A program made the position numbers and the translations under genes. The notes beneath the pieces were generated by a model. That model worked only from the letters and a program-made list of their open reading frames with translations, searched no databases and was not told where the DNA came from. Positions 16,398 to 24,712 of a DNA stretch of 54,279 nucleotides are shown here, piece after piece (position 1 is the stretch's first letter; each line of letters opens with the position of its first letter). Source of the stretch: Bacteroidota bacterium (GTDB taxonomy: Bacteria > Bacteroidota > Bacteroidia > Cytophagales > Cyclobacteriaceae); assembly GCA_947470895.1 (NCBI GenBank), contig CANIVF010000028.1, positions 1-54,279 of the forward strand, written 5' to 3'.

Positions 16398-18458
16398 ATG
16401 AGGAATATCACAGAACAAGAAGAGCGGGAATATCTGGAAGAAATCAAAGAGAAATTACTATTCGCAATCAGCCGAAGTGATGATCGCGTCAAGCAATTTT
16501 CGGAAGAACTAAGGCAAAATAAGGAATACATCCACGAACATAGGTCCGGCATGGACGAAGCTGACATGGTAGCTGCCGGACAGTCGATCAACCGTATGGC
16601 GTTTACAGGCGAATCGGCTGTTGCGCGTAAAAAGAAGTTGATGAAGCTCAGCACCTCCCCCTATTTCGGTCGCATTGATTTCGCAACAAATAACGAAAGC
16701 ACTCCGGTGTACATCGGCATTCATACCTTTACCGATGAAACTCAGAAAGCCAATTTGATTTACGATTGGCGAGCACCCATCTCCTCCATGTTCTATGATT
16801 TTGAATTAGGCGAAGCCTGGTACGAAACTCCCTCAGGAAAAATCAATGGTACTATTGAACGGAAACGACAATATAAAATCCGCGAAGGCAACATGGAGTT
16901 CATGATCGAAAATGATGTGCATATTCATGACGATCTATTGCAAAAAGAACTGAGCAAGTCGAGTGACGACAAGATGAAAAACATTGTCGCTACGATACAA
17001 CGTGATCAGAATGCGGTGATCCGAAATGAAACTGCACCGGTCATGATTATTCAGGGTGTGGCAGGATCGGGCAAGACTTCCATTGCACTTCATCGCATCG
17101 CTTTTTTGCTTTACCGTTTCCGTGATGAGATTGCTGCCAAAGATGTGCTCATCATTTCTCCCAACAAAGTATTTGCCGATTATATCTCCAACGTGTTGCC
17201 CGAATTGGGTGAAGAGCAGATTCCGGAGGTAGGCATGGAAGAGTTGGCCACCGAAGTGCTGGAAGATAAATTTAAATTTCAGACCTTCTTTGAACAGGTA
17301 TCCCTGTTGTTAGAGAAACCCGATGAGAAGTTCATTGAACGCATTCAATTCAAATCTACCTTTGAGTTTTTGAGTAAGCTCAATCAATACATCATTCATT
17401 TAGAAAACAATTTTTTCACGTTCTCCGAATTGCGTGTGGGTAAAGTAGTGGTTCCCTTTCCGTTTATCCTCGAACGATTCAAAGCCTATCATCGCATACC
17501 GCTGTTGAAACGTACTCCCGAAGTGGTGAAAGATATAGCGCAACATGTGCGCAACGAGGTGCAGCGTAAGCTTAGCGGCAACGAAAAAAATCAGATCTGG
17601 CAAGCTGTGCCGCGTATGTTTAAGACCAACAACGTGCTTGATCTTTATCGTGACTTTTATACGTGGATGGGCAAACCAGAATTATTCAAGATGATGCCTG
17701 GCGAGATACTTGAATATGCCGATGTGTTTCCGCTGATCTATTGCAAGATCCGGTTGGAAGGAGCACAAACCTACGATCATGTGAAGCACTTGCTGGTGGA
17801 TGAGATGCAAGACTATACGCCTGTGCAATATTCCGTACTATCGCGTTTATTCAAATGCAAAAAAACAATCCTGGGTGATGTGAATCAAACGGTGAACCCA
17901 TACAGTGCCTCATCATCCGAAAGTATCGAACGCGTTTTTCCTCAAGGCGATATCGTAAAATTATTCAGAAGCTATCGTTCTACCTTCGAGATTAGTCGGT
18001 TTGCCCAAAAAATTTCCAACAACCCTGATCTGATTCCATTAGAGCGCCACGGACAAGAACCTTTGGTAAAAGGCTTTAGCAGCAATGCAGAAGAAATCGA
18101 AGAAATAAAACAGCTGATCAACGACTTCAGGAATTCCAAACACCCATCCATGGGCATCATCTGCAAAACACAGCAGCAGGCGGAGTTTGTTTATACTCAG
18201 GTGAAAACATCAAACGTTTATCTGCTTACGGCCGACAGCACTTCTTTCAAGGAAGGTGTGATCATCACCACCGCTCATTTAGCCAAGGGATTGGAATTTG
18301 ATGAAGTGATCATTCCGTTTCTTTCCATTCGCAACTATCAAACCGATGTAGACAAACGCATGTTATACATTGCCTGCACCCGGGCCATGCATCACCTTAT
18401 TCTTACCCATACAGGGGAAAAGTCTTCGTTTATAACCAGCATAGGAGGTAACTATTAA
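16398..18458 (+). CDS. helD: HelD-type UvrD-like helicase
   Basis: A superfamily-1 helicase-like ATPase of 686 residues. In Firmicutes and actinobacteria HelD removes stalled RNA polymerase from DNA. The N-terminal 150 residues form a charged helical arm followed by the domain with YIGIHTFTDETQKANLIYDWRAPI, characteristic of the HelD branch. Walker A is GVAGSGKTS at 220-228, Walker B is LLVDEMQDYTP, and the C-terminal motifs QTVNPYSAS and AHLAKGLEFDEVI match UvrD motifs III and V. It is somewhat shorter than the roughly 770-residue Bacillus protein. Its stop TAA overlaps an ATG of the broken Dabb gene (TAATG), so both were once one unit. Confidence 0.88.
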   Translation: MRNITEQEEREYLEEIKEKLLFAISRSDDRVKQFSEELRQNKEYIHEHRSGMDEADMVAAGQSINRMAFTGESAVARKKKLMKLSTSPYFGRIDFATNNESTPVYIGIHTFTDETQKANLIYDWRAPISSMFYDFELGEAWYETPSGKINGTIERKRQYKIREGNMEFMIENDVHIHDDLLQKELSKSSDDKMKNIVATIQRDQNAVIRNETAPVMIIQGVAGSGKTSIALHRIAFLLYRFRDEIAAKDVLIISPNKVFADYISNVLPELGEEQIPEVGMEELATEVLEDKFKFQTFFEQVSLLLEKPDEKFIERIQFKSTFEFLSKLNQYIIHLENNFFTFSELRVGKVVVPFPFILERFKAYHRIPLLKRTPEVVKDIAQHVRNEVQRKLSGNEKNQIWQAVPRMFKTNNVLDLYRDFYTWMGKPELFKMMPGEILEYADVFPLIYCKIRLEGAQTYDHVKHLLVDEMQDYTPVQYSVLSRLFKCKKTILGDVNQTVNPYSASSSESIERVFPQGDIVKLFRSYRSTFEISRFAQKISNNPDLIPLERHGQEPLVKGFSSNAEEIEEIKQLINDFRNSKHPSMGIICKTQQQAEFVYTQVKTSNVYLLTADSTSFKEGVIITTAHLAKGLEFDEVIIPFLSIRNYQTDVDKRMLYIACTRAMHHLILTHTGEKSSFITSIGGNY

Positions 18459-18800
18459 TGAATCCTTTTAAACGATTAACCAATCAATTCGAAGAACACG
18501 TTCAAAATCCGTCACACGGTAGTGTTTAAAATAAAGCATTCTCAAGGCTCGATAGAGCAAAAAACATTCCTGGATACTGCCATAAAACCAGCACGCATTC
18601 CCGGAGTGCCTCACTTTGAATGTTTACGGGAGGTAAGCCCCAAGAACCACTACGAATACGTCTTATCCGTGGAGTTTGAATCCCTTAACACATATGAAGC
18701 GTATCACTGAGATCCTGCCCATGAAGCATTCGTTAAAACCTATTGGGCCGGCAACGTGAAAGATTTACTGGAAATCGATTATGAGGCAGTAAAGAAATAA
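18458..18800 (+). pseudogene. Broken Dabb (stress-responsive A/B barrel) gene
   Basis: In one frame the region from about 18507 encodes IRHTVVFKIKH then PGVPHFECLREVSPKNHYEY, a classic Dabb domain. It is interrupted by TGA at 18708-18710, then continues in frame with DPAHEAFVKTYWAG and LLEIDYEAVKK to a TAA at 18798-18800. No ATG opens this frame. The ATG overlapping the helD stop (18458) is in another frame, so a 1-base indel probably lies between 18461 and 18506. Two lesions make a pseudogene. Bases 18801-18935 show no gene and should hold the promoter of the next operon. Confidence 0.8.
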
Positions 18801-18935
18801 AGTAACGAACCAAAGATAGGGTGACGTTGAACATAGTTAAATTTTTCTATCACGTTTATAGATAACTAATTGAAATCCAGTTAGATGAATAGTTTGTGTA
18901 AAAAACCTTATTTTTAAGCTAGTTAGGTTTATCCA

Positions 18936-19331
18936 ATGATCAAACAGGCTTTACTTCAAAACGACTCGTCAACTCATGTTGTGGAACAAGAGGGATTGCA
19001 TATCCTTTCTAATTTCACGAGTAGTCAGGCATTGTTACTCATCAAATGCCAATCGTTTCGAACGTTTATTAATGAACAAATCATCAGCCTTTCACTTTCG
19101 AAAGTAGGTGAAGCATATCATGATTTTGAAGGAGGCGGTTTCACGGGTGTGATCTGCCTGGCCGAATCCCATCTTTCAATCCATACCTGGCCCGATCGGC
19201 AATATGTCACCTTTGATATTTACTTGTCCAATTTTTCGCAGGACAATAGTCCTAAGGCGGAAGCCATCTATAAATCTGTGGTAGCTTTTTTTGATGCTAC
19301 TGTCATTTTAGAAAACGCTATTCGCAGGTAA
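18936..19331 (+). CDS. speD: SpeD-like S-adenosylmethionine decarboxylase with Cys-to-Ser change
   Basis: Matches the small bacterial AdoMet decarboxylase proenzyme (131 residues), which self-cleaves to form a pyruvoyl group and makes the aminopropyl donor for spermidine. The cleavage site LAESHLSIHTWP is present: Glu77-Ser78 with His83 five residues on, matching Ser63 and His68 of the Thermotoga enzyme. The position of catalytic Cys83 (20 residues after the Ser) is Ser98, in DIYLSN. Processing is probably still possible but decarboxylation may be changed. It heads a tight operon, starting 3 bases before the next gene. It could make decarboxylated AdoMet for the downstream SpeE-like protein or have a shifted substrate. 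Confidence 0.85.
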   Translation: MIKQALLQNDSSTHVVEQEGLHILSNFTSSQALLLIKCQSFRTFINEQIISLSLSKVGEAYHDFEGGGFTGVICLAESHLSIHTWPDRQYVTFDIYLSNFSQDNSPKAEAIYKSVVAFFDATVILENAIRR

Positions 19332-19334
19332 CGC

Positions 19335-19958
19335 ATGCAAATCTATTGTCCTATTTGCGGTAGAGGTTACGCGCAAAAATTAAAAGATACCTGGCTGGTG
19401 GTGTGTGATACATGCCATCATCTTGTAAAAGGGAGTGGCCTAGAACCGGATCAGTTAATGATGCCTGATGACTGGAGTAACATCCAGGTAGGAACCACCG
19501 GACTTTATAAAAGCCAGAACTTTACCATTATGGGTCGCATTCGTCTTCAGATGAAAAACGACTTTCGTAATCTATGGTGTGCCCAATATGGTCAGGAGAT
19601 CATGTGGATTGGTCAGTCGCTCGAAAGCATTGGTTTCTTTAAACCACCCTTTGCTCCTTACCCTCATAACTTTGATCAAATAAGAGCCGGTGTGAATATT
19701 GAGTTTAGTGAACAGATCAAACTTAAATGTGAATTGGTAGAAAAATGCATTGAAATCCGGTATGAAGGAGAGCTTTCACCGTTTCCTTTTCCTATGGGTA
19801 ATTTCAATTTAATACAAGCCAGTAATGCTGCGGGCAATACTGTTTTAGTCTTTCATCAAAATGAAAATTCCATACAATTTCTGTGGGGCGAAGTGATGCT
19901 GGTATACGGGGTAACGTTTAATAACACCAAAACCTGGAGCCAATGGGAAACGAAGTAG
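19335..19958 (+). CDS. DUF4178 protein with N-terminal zinc ribbon
   Basis: A cytoplasmic protein of 207 residues. An N-terminal zinc ribbon has Cys5, Cys8, Cys24 and Cys27. It is followed by a beta-rich domain with VGTTGLYKSQNFTIMGRI, the pattern of DUF4178, and aromatic-rich strands such as LWCAQYGQEIMWIG. The function of DUF4178 is unknown, but the domain is repeatedly found beside DUF350 and polyamine-type genes. It starts 3 bases after speD and overlaps the next gene by 16 bases, so coupling is likely. There is no signal peptide or membrane segment. Confidence 0.8.
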   Translation: MQIYCPICGRGYAQKLKDTWLVVCDTCHHLVKGSGLEPDQLMMPDDWSNIQVGTTGLYKSQNFTIMGRIRLQMKNDFRNLWCAQYGQEIMWIGQSLESIGFFKPPFAPYPHNFDQIRAGVNIEFSEQIKLKCELVEKCIEIRYEGELSPFPFPMGNFNLIQASNAAGNTVLVFHQNENSIQFLWGEVMLVYGVTFNNTKTWSQWETK

Positions 19959-21187
19959 TGATACAACACTCCTGTCCTAAATGCAAACACGTAACTACCC
20001 CGAAGGGTAAGGCGCTAACCTTATCGCTCACCTGCGAAAAGTGTGGTGTTTATTATTGTGTTCATACCAACGCGAATGATCAGTTCCTCACGAAATTCAT
20101 TCCGGCATTGGCAATTCGCTCTCGTGGAAAAATTAAAGGAGTGCTGTATGAAGTGATGGGATTTGCCGTGAAACGGGAAAAGAAATATGAATATCAATGG
20201 CGCGAATACTTTCTATTCAATCCGAATGTCGGTATCGCCTTCCTTTCAGAATACGATGGCAATTGGAATTTTCTAAAACCGTATTCCAAGCATCCGCTAT
20301 TCGTCAGTTACACTGCTACACCCACCATTGAAAAAGGGAAATTTCAACTGTATGCCAAATACCATGCTGAGGTGCTGTATGCTTCCGGTGAGTTCTTTAC
20401 CGATATCATTGGTTCTAACGAATCATCGACTCATTATGAACACATCTGTCCACCCTACATTCTGAATTTCGAGGAAAGTAATTCACAACTAGGAGCATAT
20501 CTGGGTGAGTATATTTCTCCAGCGCTTGTGGCTACTGGCTTTAATCTGGATAAAAAAAACCTGCCTCCTAAAAAAGGATTGGGTTATACACAACCACATA
20601 GTTTTTCAGTAGATGAATCGTTGTTATTAACCATTTCTGTTGTCACCTTATTAGCAGCATTTTTTCTTCAATGGATTCTGAATGAAACCGCTATCAATAA
20701 GAAAGTCTTTGAATCACATTTCGTTCAAGCTGATCTGAACGGACAAAAGATGTTCACGACCTCTTCATTTCAGTTGGAGGGTGATCAGAAAAATGTAGTG
20801 ATTAAAGTGAAGGCTCCCCTTTCCAACGATTGGTTCTTTGCCGAGTACTCACTAATAAACGATGCCACTGATCAGGAATATATTTTCACGAACGAATTCG
20901 AATATTACAATGGAACGGAAGAAGGCGAAGCCTGGTCGGAAGGTAGCAATATGGGAGACGCCTTTCTATCAAGCATTCCCAAAGGGAAATATCACATCAA
21001 CATCTATCCGGAGTTCAGCACCAGCAACCATGAATTCACCATTTCCATCTTCCGGGATACTCCTTTTTATTCTAACTTTTTTGTGTTGTGTTTTTTATTG
21101 TGTTTGTTCCCGGCTGCATTTTATGGCTACCGCTACTACCGCGAACAAAAACGATGGGAAGACAGTGAATACTCGACTTATGAATAA
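19943..21187 (+). CDS. DUF4178 protein with zinc ribbon and two C-terminal membrane helices
   Basis: A larger paralogue of the preceding protein, 414 residues. A zinc ribbon uses Cys11, Cys14, Cys31 and Cys34, then a DUF4178-like domain (about 45-180) with RSRGKIKGVLYEVMGF and a WREYFLFN strand. A membrane helix near 230-250, a beta-rich segment of about 110 residues, and a second helix near 375-395 follow. The segment between the helices is probably periplasmic, so the protein spans the inner membrane with its ribbon in the cytoplasm. It may scaffold a membrane complex made with the DUF350 and SpeE-like neighbours. Confidence 0.8.
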   Translation: MGNEVVIQHSCPKCKHVTTPKGKALTLSLTCEKCGVYYCVHTNANDQFLTKFIPALAIRSRGKIKGVLYEVMGFAVKREKKYEYQWREYFLFNPNVGIAFLSEYDGNWNFLKPYSKHPLFVSYTATPTIEKGKFQLYAKYHAEVLYASGEFFTDIIGSNESSTHYEHICPPYILNFEESNSQLGAYLGEYISPALVATGFNLDKKNLPPKKGLGYTQPHSFSVDESLLLTISVVTLLAAFFLQWILNETAINKKVFESHFVQADLNGQKMFTTSSFQLEGDQKNVVIKVKAPLSNDWFFAEYSLINDATDQEYIFTNEFEYYNGTEEGEAWSEGSNMGDAFLSSIPKGKYHINIYPEFSTSNHEFTISIFRDTPFYSNFFVLCFLLCLFPAAFYGYRYYREQKRWEDSEYSTYE

Positions 21188-21195
21188 CTAAAGCT

Positions 21196-21360
21196 ATGGA
21201 TCGATTGCGCGGACTAAAATGGTATTTGGTATTGGTGATCCTCGGATTGTCCTTTTATTCCTATTCTCAGATTATCGGATGGCGTTGGATATGGTCAACG
21301 AAAACAGAACCACCTTCCAAAGAAGAACAACTCAGAAATCGAAATTACTATCATAAATAA
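21196..21360 (+). CDS. 54-residue single-pass membrane peptide
   Basis: An ORF starting ATG 8 bases after the previous stop and ending 11 bases before the DUF350 start. It encodes a basic N-terminus (MDRLRGLK), a hydrophobic helix WYLVLVILGLSFYSYSQIIG, then a Trp-rich turn and a charged tail ending NYYHK. Its position in a tight operon and its clean membrane topology argue that it is real. No family was recognised. Confidence 0.6.
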   Translation: MDRLRGLKWYLVLVILGLSFYSYSQIIGWRWIWSTKTEPPSKEEQLRNRNYYHK

Positions 21361-21371
21361 ACTTTATCATT

Positions 21372-21578
21372 ATGGAATGGAATCACGTGTTAGCATCAGT
21401 TATTTTTTCACTGGTTGGAATTTTTGTACTGGGCATTTGTTTCTGGTTTTTTGAAAAGATCACTCCGGAGAACTTGTGGAAAGAAATCATTGAAAAACAA
21501 AATGTTGCCTTGTCCATAGTAGCTGCTGCATTTATGATCGCCATGGCCATCATCATAGGCTCGGCTGTTCATAGCTAA
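21372..21578 (+). CDS. DUF350 (YjfL-like) small membrane protein, single unit
   Basis: Matches one DUF350 repeat: 68 residues with two transmembrane helices (about 7-27 and 46-66) joined by a short amphipathic link containing EKITPENLWKEI. E. coli YjfL has two such units in about 130 residues; a one-unit protein would have to dimerise. DUF350 genes commonly travel with spermidine-synthase-like and DUF4178 genes, as here. The biochemical role is unknown. It lies between the 54-residue peptide and the SpeE-like gene with 11- and 15-base gaps. Confidence 0.82.
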   Translation: MEWNHVLASVIFSLVGIFVLGICFWFFEKITPENLWKEIIEKQNVALSIVAAAFMIAMAIIIGSAVHS

Positions 21579-21593
21579 GGGAGTATTCATTCA

Positions 21594-23111
21594 ATGAAAA
21601 ATCAATCGAAGGCATTCGAAATCTTGCTGTTGCTATCTGTTTTTGTAGTAGCAACGTGTGGATTGATCTATGAGTTGGTGGCTGGTACACTCGCCAGTTA
21701 TTTATTGGGCGACTCCATCACTCAATTCTCTACGATCATCGGGGCGTATCTTTTTGCTATGGGAATTGGCTCCTATTTCTCAAAATTTTTAAAAGGTAAT
21801 TTATTAATGTGGTTCATCCGCATTGAGATCCTGGTGGGATTGGTCGGTGGAAGCAGTGCTGCCATTCTATTCATTCTTTTCGAACAGATTGTTTACTTCC
21901 GCATTATTCTCTATTCACAAGTGATCTTAACCGGAATATTGGTTGGTCTGGAACTTCCTCTATTGATGAGGATTCTAAAAGATCGCATCGAATTTTCTGA
22001 TCTCGTGTCGCGCATCTTTACCTACGACTATATCGGGGCGTTGTTTGCATCACTCTTATTTCCGCTCGTACTCATACCTTATCTGGGATTACTACGCACT
22101 TCGTTTTTCTTCGGCCTGCTGAACATCATTGTTGCCCTCGTAGTTTCTTATCGTTTCAGTGAAGACCTATCAGGCCATCGTTCACTGAAGTGGTCAGCCT
22201 GGATAGGAATCGCTCTGATGATTACGGGTATTGCTATCTCCGACATACTTACTTCATTCTCTGAGTCATTAACGTATTCGGATTCGATCATTTATGCGAA
22301 GTCAAGTCCTTACCAACGTATTGTGATTACCCGCAGCAAGAATGACCTACGCTTATTCTTAAATGGTAATCTTCAGTTCAGTTCAGAAGATGAGTATCGC
22401 TATCATGAGGCACTCATACATCCTGGATTAAGTCGAATGGAACAACCCAAAAACGCACTCATCTTAGGTGGCGGTGACGGTATGGCCGCCAGAGAGATAT
22501 TGAAGTATCCTTCCATCGCCTCCATAGACCTCATTGATCTGGATGGTGCTGTTACCGATCTCTTTAAAAATAACGAAGGCTTGCAGAAATTAAATAGTCA
22601 TTCCTTGCATTCTGATAAGGTAAATGTTTTTAATGAAGATGCCTTTCGATGGATAAAAAGTAATAAAACACGGTATGACTTTATCGCTGTTGATTTTCCT
22701 GATCCCTCCAACTACTCGCTTGGAAAATTATATACGGTATCCATCTATCGAGAACTTTACAAATCCATGAAAGAAAATGGCATCCTCGTTATTCAATCCA
22801 CATCTCCCTACGTAGCGAAAGAATCATTCTGGATCATTAATGAAACATTGAACAAAGCAGGATTTAAAACCACACCCTATCATTGTCATGTTCCCTCATT
22901 TGGTGAGTGGGGTTATATCCTCGCCTATAAGCAACCATTACCTGAGTTGAAAGAACTTCCTTCTGGTCTTAAGTTTGTGAGTGAGCGCTCATGGGCGGCC
23001 TTCACAGAATTCCCTGCCGATATGATGGTCAGTACCCATCATTACAACACATTGAATAATCAGGTACTGGTAAATACGTTTGAACGTGAGTGGGCCGCTT
23101 ACCTCCGATGA
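21594..23111 (+). CDS. Membrane-anchored spermidine-synthase-like protein
   Basis: 505 residues. The first 215 or so form about seven transmembrane helices. A cytoplasmic aminopropyltransferase-like domain follows (about 230-460) with YQRIVI, LFLNGNLQFSSEDEYRYHEA, the nucleotide site LGGGDGMAAREIL (from about 291) and VDFPDPSNYSLGKLY (about 364 on), where SpeE enzymes have the catalytic Asp and a Pro-rich loop. Spermidine synthase moves an aminopropyl group from decarboxylated AdoMet to an amine. With speD in the same operon the donor would be made locally. Membrane fusion suggests a lipid-linked or exported acceptor (inference). The stop overlaps the next start by 4 bases. Confidence 0.85.
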   Translation: MKNQSKAFEILLLLSVFVVATCGLIYELVAGTLASYLLGDSITQFSTIIGAYLFAMGIGSYFSKFLKGNLLMWFIRIEILVGLVGGSSAAILFILFEQIVYFRIILYSQVILTGILVGLELPLLMRILKDRIEFSDLVSRIFTYDYIGALFASLLFPLVLIPYLGLLRTSFFFGLLNIIVALVVSYRFSEDLSGHRSLKWSAWIGIALMITGIAISDILTSFSESLTYSDSIIYAKSSPYQRIVITRSKNDLRLFLNGNLQFSSEDEYRYHEALIHPGLSRMEQPKNALILGGGDGMAAREILKYPSIASIDLIDLDGAVTDLFKNNEGLQKLNSHSLHSDKVNVFNEDAFRWIKSNKTRYDFIAVDFPDPSNYSLGKLYTVSIYRELYKSMKENGILVIQSTSPYVAKESFWIINETLNKAGFKTTPYHCHVPSFGEWGYILAYKQPLPELKELPSGLKFVSERSWAAFTEFPADMMVSTHHYNTLNNQVLVNTFEREWAAYLR

Positions 23112-24712
23112 TTAACCGAAGAAACTTCATCAAGCAAAGCTCAATGACAGCCGGAAGTTTGCTGTTGGCTTCACACTATGCTTGCACACCAGGGGCGCAG
23201 CCGTTAACGGGAATACTGAGCGGAGCCAATGCAACGATCGGTCATAAAATCAGGGATGGATTTTCTGCTGGTAAACCAACTGAAATTATTCGCGAAGACA
23301 TCGTTATTGTTGGTGGTGGCGTTTCCGGACTTTCGGCTGCACGTTGGTTGAATAAATCAGGGCAATCATTTCGTCTGTTGGAAATGGAAGCAGAAGCTGG
23401 TGGCAACTCACGTGCTGGAAAAAACGCGGTGAGTTCTTATCCAATGGGCGCACACTATCTTCCTGTGCCAAATAGTCATTACAAAGAACTGTTGACATTC
23501 TTGGAAGAATGCGAAGTCATCACGGGCTATGAAAACGGTCTTCCCATCTACAATGAATATTTTCTTTGCTTCGATCCAAAAGAAAGACTGTACATCAACC
23601 ATCATTGGCAGGAAGGATTAATTCCCAACGATGGAGTGCCAGCCAGTGATCATGATGAAATAAAACGATTCCTCCAACTCATGGACGACTACCGTCATCA
23701 AATTGGACAAGATGGAAAGCACGCTTTTGAAATTCCCATCAGCGAGAGTTCACAAGATCCATCACTCCTTAAACTGGATATGATCACCATGGATTCTTTT
23801 CTTAGAGAGCAAAATTTTAAGTCTCCGTACTTGCGATGGTATGTCAACTACTGTTGTACGGATGATTATGGTGCTTCACTGGAAGATACATCGGCATGGG
23901 CAGGCATTCATTACTTTGCTTCACGCGGTGGCAAAGCGGCTAACGCCAAGAGTGACGATGTACTTACCTGGCCTGAAGGAAATCATTGGCTGGTCAAACA
24001 ACTTACCAAAGACATTCAACATTTTATCCATAGTCAGTGCGCAGTCATTGCGGTGCGCCCAATGAATAATCATGTGGAAGTCGACTACCTTGATATCGCA
24101 AAAAATGAAGTAAAGCGCATTGAAGCCAAGGCAGTGATCATGTCGTCTCCACAATTTTTAAACAAATACCTCCTTCAAAGCGAACGAGGATTTGATTACT
24201 CCACATTTCATTACGCTCCGTGGATGGTGGCCAACCTTACCGTGGCATCTTCCTTACAAGAAAAGCGCGGTGAATTATTATGTTGGGATAATGTGATCTA
24301 CGGAAGTAAATCACTCGGCTATGTGCATGCGCAACATCAGAGTATTAATGCACCCCTGTTAGAGACCGTGATTTCCTACTATCAGCCGCTTACCGGCCAC
24401 GATTGTGCCACACAGCGGAAGTTGGCTCAACAAAATACCTGGGAAGATTGGACCAAAAGTATTTTTGAAGAGCTTAAATCGGTACATCCGGAATTAAGAA
24501 AGGCCACCTCCAATATCAATGTTCATCTCTGGGGTCATGGAATGATACGACCTGGACCCGGTTTTACCTGGGGTTGTGACCGAACGAAAGCATCCACTCC
24601 GATCGATGGTAAGATATTCTTTGCTCACTCTGATCTGAGTGGTGTATCTGTTTTTGAAGAAGCCTTTAGTACTGGTATTGCCGCTGCCCGTAACCTGATT
24701 GCCTCGGTATGA
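23108..24712 (+). CDS. Tat-exported FAD-dependent amine-oxidase-like protein
   Basis: A flavoprotein of 534 residues. The start at 23108 overlaps the SpeE stop (ATGA) and gives a twin-arginine leader, INRRNFIKQ, a short hydrophobic core and an Ala-Cys (YAC) that could be a lipoprotein site. The Rossmann motif VGGGVSGLSAARW (about 66-78) binds FAD, followed by a GG-rich second motif AEAGGNSRAG. The C-terminal part ends with a segment (VSVFEEAFSTGIAAARNLI) typical of the FAD-closing helix of amine oxidases. It is likely exported folded to the periplasm. Its place after SpeD and SpeE suggests that it oxidises an amine product of theirs. Confidence 0.82.
   Translation: MINRRNFIKQSSMTAGSLLLASHYACTPGAQPLTGILSGANATIGHKIRDGFSAGKPTEIIREDIVIVGGGVSGLSAARWLNKSGQSFRLLEMEAEAGGNSRAGKNAVSSYPMGAHYLPVPNSHYKELLTFLEECEVITGYENGLPIYNEYFLCFDPKERLYINHHWQEGLIPNDGVPASDHDEIKRFLQLMDDYRHQIGQDGKHAFEIPISESSQDPSLLKLDMITMDSFLREQNFKSPYLRWYVNYCCTDDYGASLEDTSAWAGIHYFASRGGKAANAKSDDVLTWPEGNHWLVKQLTKDIQHFIHSQCAVIAVRPMNNHVEVDYLDIAKNEVKRIEAKAVIMSSPQFLNKYLLQSERGFDYSTFHYAPWMVANLTVASSLQEKRGELLCWDNVIYGSKSLGYVHAQHQSINAPLLETVISYYQPLTGHDCATQRKLAQQNTWEDWTKSIFEELKSVHPELRKATSNINVHLWGHGMIRPGPGFTWGCDRTKASTPIDGKIFFAHSDLSGVSVFEEAFSTGIAAARNLIASV

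Noticed and set aside
18708-18710. In-frame TGA as a selenocysteine or recoded codon
   Set aside because: Dabb proteins have no selenocysteine, no SECIS-like hairpin was seen, and the same gene has a second lesion near its start.
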